Shown: in pieces, positions 1 to 6,538 of the stretch
How the letters are laid out: every line of letters starts with the position of its first letter
Position numbering within the stretch: the stretch's first letter is position 1
NCBI GenBank assembly: GCA_947460165.1
Contig: CANHKH010000020.1
Coordinates: forward strand, 1 to 17,962
Reading direction: 5' to 3'
DNA length: 17,962 nt
Source of the DNA: Comamonadaceae bacterium
Lineage (GTDB): Bacteria; Pseudomonadota; Gammaproteobacteria; Burkholderiales; Burkholderiaceae_C
Program-made: the position numbers and the translations under genes
Notes under the pieces: generated by a model
Database searches by the model: none
What the model was told of the DNA's origin: nothing
The model's input: only the letters and a program-made list of their open reading frames with translations

Positions 1-61
1 CAGCACGCTCAGAGGCAGAGGAGTCTGATGTTGTACTTGTCATGGTCTGTGCGGCTGGCAT
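1..61 (-). CDS. pstC: Phosphate ABC transporter permease PstC, first codons only (partial)
   Basis: A minus-strand reading frame starts at position 61 (MPAAQTMTSTTSDSSASERA) or at the in-frame ATG at 43 (MTSTTSDSSASERA) and runs off the left edge. The visible residues form a polar Ser/Thr-rich N-terminus, which would be normal before the first membrane segment of PstC, but no diagnostic motif is inside the window. The call rests on position: it lies directly downstream of pstS on the same strand, and the usual order is pstSCAB. Neither start has a clear Shine-Dalgarno sequence. The identity is therefore an inference from context; the existence of an open frame is what the sequence shows. Confidence 0.45.
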   Translation of the reverse strand, partial: MPAAQTMTSTTSDSSASERA

Positions 62-87
62 GGTATTGAAAGTAAAAATGGTAGCGT

Positions 88-126
88 GAAAAACAAGGCA
101 CCGGCACCCATTGAGAATGCCGGTGC
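88..126 (-). terminator. Hairpin with T-tract after pstS
   Basis: A perfect 9-bp stem, GCACCGGCA (98-106) with TGCCGGTGC (118-126), encloses an 11-nt loop. Read on the minus strand it is followed by CCTTGTTTTTCAC, so a U-rich tail follows the stem. It lies 33 bases past the pstS stop and before pstC. Partial termination here would give more binding protein than membrane permease, which is common in ABC transporter operons. Confidence 0.7.
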
Positions 127-159
127 ACAGGGGTTCAACTCAATCAACCCAATTCACTG

Positions 160-1194
160 TTACTTGATGTTGACTTGATTCCACACACGCTCGCGAATTT
201 GCTTGGTCAGCGCATCGGGCAGGGGAACGTATTCCAAATCCAATGCCATTTGCTTGCCGTTCTTGAAAGCCCAGTCAAAGAACTTCAGCACTTCAGCCGA
301 TTGGGCTTTGTCTGCGGGGTTTTTGTACATCAGAATGAACGAGGCGGTCGTCACTGGGTAGGAGTTGGCGCCAGGCTGGTCCACGATGGACAAAGCCATT
401 CCGGGCACGCTGAACCAGTCAGCACCGGCTGCTGCGGCCGCAAAGGTCGCGTCGTCAGGCATCACGAAGGTGCCGTTTTTGTTTTGCAGCGCCATCACCG
501 AGATGTTGTTTTTCTTGGCGTAGGCGTATTCCACATAGCCCAAAGAGCCCTTGGTGCGCGCCACGTTGGCGGCCACGCCTTCGTTGCCCTTGCCACCCAC
601 GGAGGTGGGTGCAGGCCACTTGACGGCAGCGCCTCGGCCCACGGTGTCCAGCCACTCTTTGCTCACGCTGGCCAGGTAGTCGGTCCAGTTGAAGGTGGTG
701 CCCGAACCGTCAGCGCGGTGCACCACGGTGATGGTGGTGTCAGGCAGTTTTTTGCCGGGGTTCAGAGCCACCAGTTTGGCATCGTTCCATTTGCTGATTT
801 TGCCCATGAACATTTCAGCCAGCACAGGGCCGGTCACGCGCAGCGCGCCATTGCCAAAACCGTCCAGATTGAACACGGGCACGGTACCGCCAATGATGGC
901 CGGAAATTGAACCATGCCGTCTTTGTCCAAGTCAGCGCCCGACAAAGGCGCATCGGTCGCACCAAAAGCCACGGTCTTGGCGCGAATTTGGCGAATGCCG
1001 CCAGAAGAGCCAATCGACTGGTAGTTCAGACCGACTCCGGTTTCTTTTTTATAGGCTTCAGCCCACTTGGCATAGATGGGGAATGGGAAGGTAGCGCCAG
1101 CGCCAGTGATGTCGGCGGCCAAGGCAGAGCCCATGGCCAAGCTGGACAAAACGGCGGCAGCCGCTGTTTTGAGAAGATTGCGGGTAGAGATCAT
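160..1194 (-). CDS. pstS: Periplasmic phosphate-binding protein PstS
   Basis: High-affinity phosphate-binding component of the PstSCAB ABC importer, acting in the periplasm. The 344-residue product is about the usual length (E. coli PstS has 346). It has a Sec signal peptide (MISTRNLLKTAAAAVLSSLA..., cleavage expected after GSALA) and mature start ADITGAGATFP. Phosphate-site motifs are visible: SIGSSGGIRQI, FGATDAPL and HRADGSGTTF. The start at 1194 is chosen because the signal peptide begins there and a GAGG Shine-Dalgarno sits 6 bases upstream; an in-frame extension to 1350 would add about 50 non-family residues and run through the promoter. A Pho box with a well-spaced -10 lies just upstream, so induction by PhoB under phosphate limitation is expected. 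pstC follows after a hairpin. Confidence 0.96.
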   Translation of the reverse strand: MISTRNLLKTAAAAVLSSLAMGSALAADITGAGATFPFPIYAKWAEAYKKETGVGLNYQSIGSSGGIRQIRAKTVAFGATDAPLSGADLDKDGMVQFPAIIGGTVPVFNLDGFGNGALRVTGPVLAEMFMGKISKWNDAKLVALNPGKKLPDTTITVVHRADGSGTTFNWTDYLASVSKEWLDTVGRGAAVKWPAPTSVGGKGNEGVAANVARTKGSLGYVEYAYAKKNNISVMALQNKNGTFVMPDDATFAAAAAGADWFSVPGMALSIVDQPGANSYPVTTASFILMYKNPADKAQSAEVLKFFDWAFKNGKQMALDLEYVPLPDALTKQIRERVWNQVNIK

Positions 1195-1231
1195 GAAAGT
1201 CCTCAGCGGTTGAAAAAACAGAATTTGGCCA

Positions 1232-1265
1232 ACTGTAAAGAGGAAATGTGACAGTTCCATGACGC
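1232..1265 (-). promoter_or_regulatory. Pho box and -10 element of pstS
   Basis: Read on the minus strand, 1265-1248 is GCGTCATGGAACTGTCAC, two direct heptamers 11 bp apart. It matches the enteric Pho-box consensus (CTGTCAT, 4 bp, CTGTCAY) at 14 of 18 positions by my count. Ten bases further is TACAGT (1237-1232), a 4-of-6 match to the -10 hexamer. PhoB boxes normally replace the -35 at this distance. The implied start of transcription is about 30 bases before the pstS ATG. Confidence 0.75.
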
Positions 1266-1274
1266 TATTTGGCA

Positions 1275-1292
1275 CTGTCTCAAATCTGTCAT
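1275..1292 (+). promoter_or_regulatory. Pho box pointing toward ppx
   Basis: CTGTCTCAAATCTGTCAT matches the 18-bp Pho-box consensus at 16 of 18 positions by my count, with an exact second heptamer. It lies 9 bp from the divergent pstS box and is oriented toward ppx. I do not see a convincing -10 hexamer at the expected 10-11 bp downstream, so PhoB binding is better supported than the promoter itself. Confidence 0.65.
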
Positions 1293-1383
1293 TTTCATGA
1301 ATTTCCGTCAGAACAGCTCCCTCGCTAATGCACAATTTGCCCACAAACACAGCTCACAGAGCGCTCTCAATCGCGCCAAACTC

Positions 1384-2865
1384 ATGCAAAACGGGACCCA
1401 TCTTGCCGCAGTTGACCTGGGCTCGAACAGCTTTCGCCTTGAAATCGGCCGCCTGGACCACGGCCTGATCCAGCGCACGGAATACATCAAAGAAACAGTC
1501 CGCCAAGGCGGCAGCCTGGACGCCAACGGTCATCTGAGCGAGCAAGCCATGGAGCGCGGCTGGGATTGTTTGGCCCGGTTTGGCGAGCGACTGGCCGGCT
1601 TTGACAAAACCCAGGTGCGCGCCGTGGCCACCCAAACCTTGCGCGAGGCCCACAACCGAGATGTGTTCCTCAAGCGTGCCTGCAAGCTGCTGGGCTTTCA
1701 AATTGATGTGATCCCCGGCCGTGAAGAAGCGCGCCTGATCTACCAAGGCGTGGCGCGCATGCTCCCGCAAACGCCTGAAAGGCGGCTGGTCATAGACATT
1801 GGCGGGCGCTCCACTGAAATGGTTCTGGGCAGGGGCTTGCAAGCGAACACCATGGAGTCTTGGCAGGTGGGCAGCGTGACCTGGTCCATGCAGTTTTTTC
1901 CGCAAGGCCTGTACACCGTTGCAAATTTCAAGGCCGCCGAAATCGCCGCCCAAGCCGTGCTGGAAGAAGCTTTTGAAGCCTTTGGCCCCACCCACTGGGA
2001 CACCGCCTACGGTTCATCGGGTACGGTGGGCGCCGTCAGCGAGGTGCTGGACGCGGCGGGCTGGCCGGCCGGGCAAATCAGTTTGCAAAGCCTGGACTGG
2101 CTGCTGGAGCGCCTGCTCAAAGCCCAAAGCAGCGACCGCCTGAAAATCGATGGACTCAGAGATGACAGGCGAAGCGTGGTGGGCGGTGGGGTGAGCGTGC
2201 TGCGCGCCATATTTAACTTGTTGGACATCCAGACCCTGCAGGTGGCCCAAGGCGCACTGCGCCATGGGGTGCTGTACGACCTTCTAGACCGCGAGCATGG
2301 GGCCACCGATTTGCGCGGCCGCACCATTGAACGCCTGACCCACCGCTTTGGCGTGGACGTGGCGCAAGCCGGCCGCGTCAGCCGCATTGCCCAGCGCTTG
2401 CTGGCCATGATCCCACCGCCCAAAGAAGACCTGCCACGCTTGCAGCGCAAGCTCGATTGGGCAGCACGTGTGCATGAAATTGGCTGCCACATCTCTCACC
2501 AAGACCACCACAAGCACGGTGCCTACATTCTTGAACATGTCGACGCCCCGGGTTTTGCCCTGGAAGAGTTGCAGCGCCTGAGCTTGCTGGTGCTGGGCCA
2601 GCGCGGCAAGCTGCGCAAAATCGAGCTCCACCTGGACAGCGAAGTCTTCGCCCGACAACTTCTGGCCCTGCGGCTGGCTCTGATCTTGGCCCACGCCCGC
2701 CGCGAACCCAACCTCACCGGACTGGAGCTCAGTGACAAGCCCTCTTTCACACTGAGTCTGCCCACAGGCTGGGTTGAGCGCTACCCGCAGTCTGCCCACC
2801 TGCTGCGTGAAGAGGCCGTGGCTTGGCAAAAAACTGATTTTCCTTTGAATGTGCTGGAGGGATAA
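1384..2865 (+). CDS. ppx: Exopolyphosphatase, Ppx/GppA family
   Basis: Cytoplasmic enzyme that releases orthophosphate from the ends of polyphosphate chains; some family members also hydrolyse pppGpp. The 493-residue product has the actin-like/ASKHA fold motifs: AAVDLGSNSFRLEIG near the N-terminus (phosphate-1 loop), VIDIGGRSTEMVLG around residue 135, and YGSSGTVGAV around residue 210. An HD-like C-terminal region follows (VHEIGCHISHQDHHKHGAYI). E. coli Ppx is 513 residues, so length fits. I chose ATG 1384 because the family motif starts a few residues later. The alternative in-frame ATG at 1297 would add 29 unfamiliar residues and begins only 5 bases after a Pho box. Neither start has a strong Shine-Dalgarno. 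Ppx versus GppA activity cannot be settled from sequence; the pst/ppk context favours Ppx. Confidence 0.93.
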   Translation: MQNGTHLAAVDLGSNSFRLEIGRLDHGLIQRTEYIKETVRQGGSLDANGHLSEQAMERGWDCLARFGERLAGFDKTQVRAVATQTLREAHNRDVFLKRACKLLGFQIDVIPGREEARLIYQGVARMLPQTPERRLVIDIGGRSTEMVLGRGLQANTMESWQVGSVTWSMQFFPQGLYTVANFKAAEIAAQAVLEEAFEAFGPTHWDTAYGSSGTVGAVSEVLDAAGWPAGQISLQSLDWLLERLLKAQSSDRLKIDGLRDDRRSVVGGGVSVLRAIFNLLDIQTLQVAQGALRHGVLYDLLDREHGATDLRGRTIERLTHRFGVDVAQAGRVSRIAQRLLAMIPPPKEDLPRLQRKLDWAARVHEIGCHISHQDHHKHGAYILEHVDAPGFALEELQRLSLLVLGQRGKLRKIELHLDSEVFARQLLALRLALILAHARREPNLTGLELSDKPSFTLSLPTGWVERYPQSAHLLREEAVAWQKTDFPLNVLEG

Positions 2866-2867
2866 AG

Positions 2868-2892
2868 CGCGCAAAGTCAGACGCGCAAAGTC
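2868..2892. repeat. Short tandem repeat after ppx
   Basis: The 11-mer CGCGCAAAGTC occurs twice (2868-2878 and 2882-2892) with a 14-bp period, starting two bases after the ppx stop. Function is unknown; it is too short to be called a transcription terminator. Confidence 0.5.
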
Positions 2893-2981
2893 CGGTTTTG
2901 GCTGGTGCGCGTTTGCTTGAAGCGGGTGACGTCCATGGCTGAATTTTTTGCCGCCTCCAAAAAATATCAGCGTTGACCGGT

Positions 2982-3006
2982 AACGGTATAAACTGTTTAC
3001 ACCGTT
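2982..3006. promoter_or_regulatory. 25-bp dyad, probable operator of the H1-like/RHH gene
   Basis: The arms AACGGT (2982-2987) and TAAAC (2989-2993) are mirrored by GTTTA (2995-2999) and ACCGTT (3001-3006) about T2994; only the pair A2988/C3000 mismatches. It ends 15 bases before the ATG of the next gene, overlapping the likely core promoter (TTGACC at 2973-2978 could be the -35). A dyad here is a natural operator. The encoded protein has a ribbon-helix-helix domain, so autoregulation is a reasonable inference. Confidence 0.55.
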
Positions 3007-3021
3007 TACAAAGGAGTTCCC

Positions 3022-3573
3022 ATGAGCACCACCCCCCGCACTTTGGCCAACACATCAGCCAAAACAGCCTCCAAATCTCGCGTTGCAAGCGCTGCGCCCC
3101 AACGCGCTGCACGCAAGCTTGCCGCCAAGTCGGCGAACAAATCAAGCGCAGCGGTGAGCACTGCCAAAGCAGCGCGCACACCAACCGCAGCCTCGGCCCC
3201 GGCAAAAGTGGCTGGCCAAGTGCCCACCAAGGTCGCCAGCGCACCGGCCAAAGCGACCCAGCCAGTGTCCAGCGCCACCGTGAAAGCTGAAAAAACTCAG
3301 AAAACAGCTGGCAAAGCAGCCGTCAAAACAAATGACAAAGCCGCTGAAAAATCCAAAAAACCCAAACTCGTTCGAGACAGCTTCACCATTCCCAAGGCCG
3401 AATACGAGGTGCTCGAAGCGCTCAAGCAACGCGCAGCCAAGCTGGGGCAGTCGCCCAAGAAAAGCGAATTGTTGCGTGCCGGCCTCAAAGCACTGGAAGG
3501 CATGAACGACACCAGCTTGCTCTTGAGCTTGGCGGCCGTGCCAGCCATCAAGACAGGCCGACCCAAGGCCTGA
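3022..3573 (+). CDS. Histone H1-like basic tail fused to a ribbon-helix-helix domain
   Basis: Not a named gene as far as I can tell. The 183-residue product has two parts. Residues 1-117 are a low-complexity Lys/Ala/Ser/Thr tail with many short basic blocks (AAKSANKSS, KAARTPTAAS), like the tails of histone H1 or AlgP/HctB-type bacterial proteins. Residues 118-160 look like a ribbon-helix-helix fold: strand RDSFTIP, helix AEYEVLEALKQRAAKLG, then KKSELLRAGLKALEGM. A short tail ends in KTGRPKA. A good Shine-Dalgarno (AAGGAG, 3010-3015) precedes ATG 3022. The likely role is DNA binding and compaction, with the globular part giving dimerisation or specificity. It lies between ppx and the ppk operon, so a link to phosphate or polyphosphate physiology is possible but unproven. 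It could equally be a general nucleoid protein. Confidence 0.85.
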   Translation: MSTTPRTLANTSAKTASKSRVASAAPQRAARKLAAKSANKSSAAVSTAKAARTPTAASAPAKVAGQVPTKVASAPAKATQPVSSATVKAEKTQKTAGKAAVKTNDKAAEKSKKPKLVRDSFTIPKAEYEVLEALKQRAAKLGQSPKKSELLRAGLKALEGMNDTSLLLSLAAVPAIKTGRPKA

Positions 3574-3614
3574 AGACCTGGCCTGCACCAAGGCCTGCCC
3601 TTTGCCTTCCAAGA

Positions 3615-3688
3615 ATCGCCGACCGGCGGCCCCCTACAAAGACACGGAAATGTGTATGTGATGAGCGCTTGACTGCAAACGATTCGAG
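3615..3688. repeat. REP-like intergenic repeat, copy 1
   Basis: It begins ATCGCCGACCGGCGG and continues through CCTACAA, CACGG, ATGTG and CTGCAAACGAT. The same blocks in the same order occur in copy 2 at 3719-3788. The GC-rich left half with a terminal CCTACAA resembles the REP elements common in extragenic DNA of Pseudomonas and Burkholderiales (read on the other strand as TTGTAGG followed by a palindrome). Confidence 0.55.
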
Positions 3689-3718
3689 CCAGACAACAGG
3701 CGTTGCCTTGCGACAAGC

Positions 3719-3788
3719 ATCGCCTGCAGGCCGGCTCCTACAACGCCACGGGGATTTGCATGTGTAGCTGGCCTGCAAACGATGTTCG
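3719..3788. repeat. REP-like intergenic repeat, copy 2
   Basis: It begins ATCGCCTGCAGGCCGGC, then CTCCTACAA, CACGG, ATGTG and CTGCAAACGAT. Its reverse complement, TTGTAGGAGCCGGCC and onward, matches the general form of REP elements (TGTAGGAG followed by a GC-rich palindrome). It shares its block order with copy 1, starting 104 bp to the left. The stretch 3574-3848 between two convergent genes holds these copies and no ORF I would support. Confidence 0.6.
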
Positions 3789-3826
3789 CAGGAGTTGATG
3801 CCCATTGCACGCCACCCGCGCAGACA

Positions 3827-3844
3827 GCCCCATGCCACAGGGGC
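3827..3844 (-). terminator. Weak hairpin after sixA
   Basis: GCCCC (3827-3831) pairs with GGGGC (3840-3844) around an 8-nt loop, 4 bases past the sixA stop. No T-tract follows on the minus strand, so this is at best a weak or factor-dependent end site. Confidence 0.25.
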
Positions 3845-3848
3845 AAGC

Positions 3849-4331
3849 TCAGAGCAAGTCTGGGGTCTGCACCGTCAGCAGCAGGGTTTGGGGCTTGCCT
3901 TCGCGCCTGCGGTGGCGCAGCCACCACAGGCCGCCTTTGCGAATGGTCAGGTCTGAATTGGACAGTCCCAAGAGCTGCGACGCCACCTGACCCAGGGTCG
4001 GCTGATGGCCAACCACCACCACCGTGGTTTTGCTCTCTGGCCACTGGGCTAGCTCCAGCAGGTCTTGCGCACTGCCTTGGGGCCCCAACTGCTCAAAAAT
4101 TTTGAACTTGCGGCCCAGGTTCAAGGCGGTTTGTTCGCAGCGCAGGGCGGGGCTGACCAAAATGCGCGCAGTGTCAGTGAGCTGCCGGTCCAGCCAGGCG
4201 GCCACCCGGGCGGCATGCTTTTGCCCACGGCCAGTCAGAGCCCGGGCCAGGTCTAATCGGGCAAGCTCTGCCGCGTCCAGCCCTGGACTGAGCTCCTGGG
4301 CTTCTGCGTGGCGCCACAAAATCAGGTCCAT
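3849..4331 (-). CDS. sixA: Phosphohistidine phosphatase SixA
   Basis: Histidine-phosphatase (phosphoglycerate-mutase-like) superfamily, about 160 residues, matching E. coli SixA (161). The catalytic N-terminal motif is present as LILWRHAEAQ (residues 3-12; the His accepts the phosphate), followed by SPALRCEQTA and the second catalytic His in VVVVGHQPTLG. E. coli SixA removes phosphate from phosphohistidine in the nitrogen-related phosphotransferase system. The start at 4331 gives a family-like N-terminus; the frame stays open further upstream but only within ppk. The gene begins 8 bases after the ppk stop, and its Shine-Dalgarno (GAGGG) overlaps that stop, so the two are probably co-transcribed and translationally coupled. 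Confidence 0.9.
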   Translation of the reverse strand: MDLILWRHAEAQELSPGLDAAELARLDLARALTGRGQKHAARVAAWLDRQLTDTARILVSPALRCEQTALNLGRKFKIFEQLGPQGSAQDLLELAQWPESKTTVVVVGHQPTLGQVASQLLGLSNSDLTIRKGGLWWLRHRRREGKPQTLLLTVQTPDLL

Positions 4332-4339
4332 CTCGACCC

Positions 4340-6460
4340 TCACGCGTCTGTGTTGCGGCCGTAGCGCGCCATGAGTGCGGCTTGCGCGCCGGGTTGGGGC
4401 TTGGCTCGGCCTTTGCGCGCGCTCGGTACCCTGAGGTAGCTGCCATCCGCCTGCAAGGCCCAGGCGTCTTGCGCATCGTGCAAATACGCCACCAGGCATT
4501 CGTCGATCAGACGTTGGCGCAGCGCCGCATCGTCCACGGGCCAGGCCAGCTCGACGCGGCCGAACATGTTGCGGTTCATCCAGTCGGCGCTGGACAAATA
4601 CAGGCTTTCTTGCTCGCCGGCCATGAAATAAAAGACCCGCGAATGCTCCAAAAAGCGACCGATGATGGAGCGCACCCGAATGTTGTCAGTCAAGCCCGGC
4701 ACACCAGCGGGCAACATGCAGGCGCCGCGCACGATCAGGTCAATTTGCGCGCCTTGCTGACCGGCGGACACCAGGGCGCGGATCAAGCCCTCGTCGGTCA
4801 GCGAGTTCATTTTGGCCACCAGCCTGGCGGGCTTGCCTGCCGCTGCGGCGTCGCCCACCTGGGCAATCAAGTCCAGCATGGCGCGGTGCAAGATGAAAGG
4901 CGCCATCAACAGCCGCTTGAGTTTGGGCAATCGGGTTTGGCTGGCCAGGTGATAAAACAAATGCTCCACATCCAGCACCAAAGCTGGATTGGCCGTGAGA
5001 TAGCTCACGTCGGTGTAAAGGCGCGCCGTGCGGGGGTTGTAGTTGCCGGTGGACAGGTGCGCGTAGCGCTTGAGTTGCCGTCCTTCGCGGCGGGTCACCA
5101 AAAGCATTTTGGCGTGGGTCTTCAGGCCCTGCACGCCGTACACCACCTGCGCGCCAATCGATTCGAGCATTTCGGCCCAGTTGATGTTGGCTTCTTCGTC
5201 AAAGCGGGCCTTGAGCTCCACCACCACCATGACCTCTTTGCCACGGCGCACGGCTTCGCGCAGCAGGTCCATCATTTCAGAATTGGAGCCCGTGCGGTAA
5301 ATGGTTTGACGAATGGCCAACACAGCCGGGTCGGCCACGGCTTGGCGCAAAAAAGCCAGCACCGTGTCAAAAGTTTCAAAAGGCTGATGAATGCACAGAT
5401 CGCCTTGCTTGAGCCGGTCAAAAAACGACATGGGGGCAAACGCGTGGTGCGCGCTGCTGGGTGCATAAGGCGGCCAGAGCATGGCGGGCTCATTGACCAA
5501 ATCAACCAGTTGCGTCAGCCGCACCAGGTTGACCGGCCCGTGCACACGGAACAAGGACTCAGCGGGCAGGTCAAACTGCCGAAGCAAAAAAGACCACAGG
5601 TGGTCTGAGCACCCGGCGGACACCTCCAGCCGAACAGCCAGGCCGAACTGGCGCAATTCGAGCCCAGCCCGCAAGGCCGTGCGCAGGTTGTCCACATCAC
5701 CTTCTTGCACCTCTAAATCGGTGTGGCGGGTGACCCGAAACTGCGAAAACTCCAGCACCTGCCGGCCCGGAAACAAATCGGCCAAATGGGCCCTGACCAC
5801 GCTGGACAGGCTGACGAACAGGCGTCGTCCTGGGGCCTGACGGTCTGGCAACTCAATGATGCGCGGCAACACCCTGGGCACCTTGACGATGGCGATCTCG
5901 TTGTCTCGGCCAAAGGCGTCTTCGCCGGCCAAACGCACAATAAAGTTCAGCGACTTGTTCGCCACGATGGGGAAAGGGTGCGAAGGGTCCAGGCTGACCG
6001 GCACGAGCAAGGGGCGCACATCTCGCAGGAAATAGCTTTTGACCCAACGGCGCTGGGCCTCGTTGCGCTCGCCATGGGACAGAACCTGAATGCCCGCACG
6101 GGCAAACTCGGGCAGCAACACCTCGTTGTAGATCTGGTACTGCTTGGCCACCAATTCATGCGCAGCCTCTGACACAGCCCGGGTTTTGGCTGCGGCATGA
6201 CCGTCCAAGCGCAACGAAGCCAGATGGGGGGCAAAGCGCACCTCAAAAAACTCATCGAGGTTGGACGAAACAATGCACACATAGCGCAGGCGTTCGAGCA
6301 AAGGAACCTCAGCGCGGGTGGCCATGTCAAGCACGCGTGCATTGAAAGCCAGCAAGCTGCGGTCGCGGTCCAGCAATTGCAAAACCGGCGCGGCCTGCGC
6401 AAGCGGTGCAGTTTCAGAGCCCTGCAAAGAGGCAGTCAAAGCTTGTTTTGTTCGGGCCAT
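4340..6460 (-). CDS. ppk1: Polyphosphate kinase 1
   Basis: Reversibly transfers the gamma phosphate of ATP onto growing polyphosphate. The 706-residue product is close to the usual PPK1 length (about 690). The N-terminal helical domain begins near LLDRDRSLLAFNARVLDMA and SSNLDEFFEVR. The head domain follows. The two phospholipase-D-like C-terminal domains carry the autophosphorylated His in GLKTHAKMLLV and the second essential His in LEHSRVFYF; KRYAHLSTGNYNPRTARLYTD is also typical. I place the start at ATG 6460. The in-frame TTG at 6523 lies inside the Pho-box array and upstream of its -10, so it would not be transcribed from that promoter. sixA follows after 8 bases. Upstream, the olsB-like gene is on the same strand, so read-through from it is also possible. 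Confidence 0.95.
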   Translation of the reverse strand: MARTKQALTASLQGSETAPLAQAAPVLQLLDRDRSLLAFNARVLDMATRAEVPLLERLRYVCIVSSNLDEFFEVRFAPHLASLRLDGHAAAKTRAVSEAAHELVAKQYQIYNEVLLPEFARAGIQVLSHGERNEAQRRWVKSYFLRDVRPLLVPVSLDPSHPFPIVANKSLNFIVRLAGEDAFGRDNEIAIVKVPRVLPRIIELPDRQAPGRRLFVSLSSVVRAHLADLFPGRQVLEFSQFRVTRHTDLEVQEGDVDNLRTALRAGLELRQFGLAVRLEVSAGCSDHLWSFLLRQFDLPAESLFRVHGPVNLVRLTQLVDLVNEPAMLWPPYAPSSAHHAFAPMSFFDRLKQGDLCIHQPFETFDTVLAFLRQAVADPAVLAIRQTIYRTGSNSEMMDLLREAVRRGKEVMVVVELKARFDEEANINWAEMLESIGAQVVYGVQGLKTHAKMLLVTRREGRQLKRYAHLSTGNYNPRTARLYTDVSYLTANPALVLDVEHLFYHLASQTRLPKLKRLLMAPFILHRAMLDLIAQVGDAAAAGKPARLVAKMNSLTDEGLIRALVSAGQQGAQIDLIVRGACMLPAGVPGLTDNIRVRSIIGRFLEHSRVFYFMAGEQESLYLSSADWMNRNMFGRVELAWPVDDAALRQRLIDECLVAYLHDAQDAWALQADGSYLRVPSARKGRAKPQPGAQAALMARYGRNTDA

Positions 6461-6484
6461 GGCTTGTTGGAGTAGGTGATCAGT

Positions 6485-6523
6485 TTGACACTTTATGAAA
6501 GCCAGATGAAGGTTTGATGACAA
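6485..6523 (-). promoter_or_regulatory. Pho-box heptamer array and -10 of ppk
   Basis: Read on the minus strand there are four PhoB-like heptamers in series: TTGTCAT (6523-6517), CCTTCAT (6512-6506), CTTTCAT (6501-6495) and GTGTCAA (6491-6485). Their starts are 11, 11 and 10 bp apart. The first pair scores 14 of 18 against the Pho-box consensus by my count. Ten bases after that pair is TAAAGT (6495-6490), a 4-of-6 match to the -10, which is the same geometry as the pstS promoter. It predicts a leader of roughly 20 bases before ATG 6460. Confidence 0.7.
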
Positions 6524-6538
6524 ACAAAGCCAAAGTCC

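Noticed and set aside
175..1251. 358-codon plus-strand frame across pstS
   Set aside because: It is antisense to a complete and unmistakable PstS, and its product is His/Gly-rich without motifs.
4382..5608. 408-codon plus-strand frame across ppk
   Set aside because: It is antisense to conserved PPK1 domains, and has no family-like sequence.
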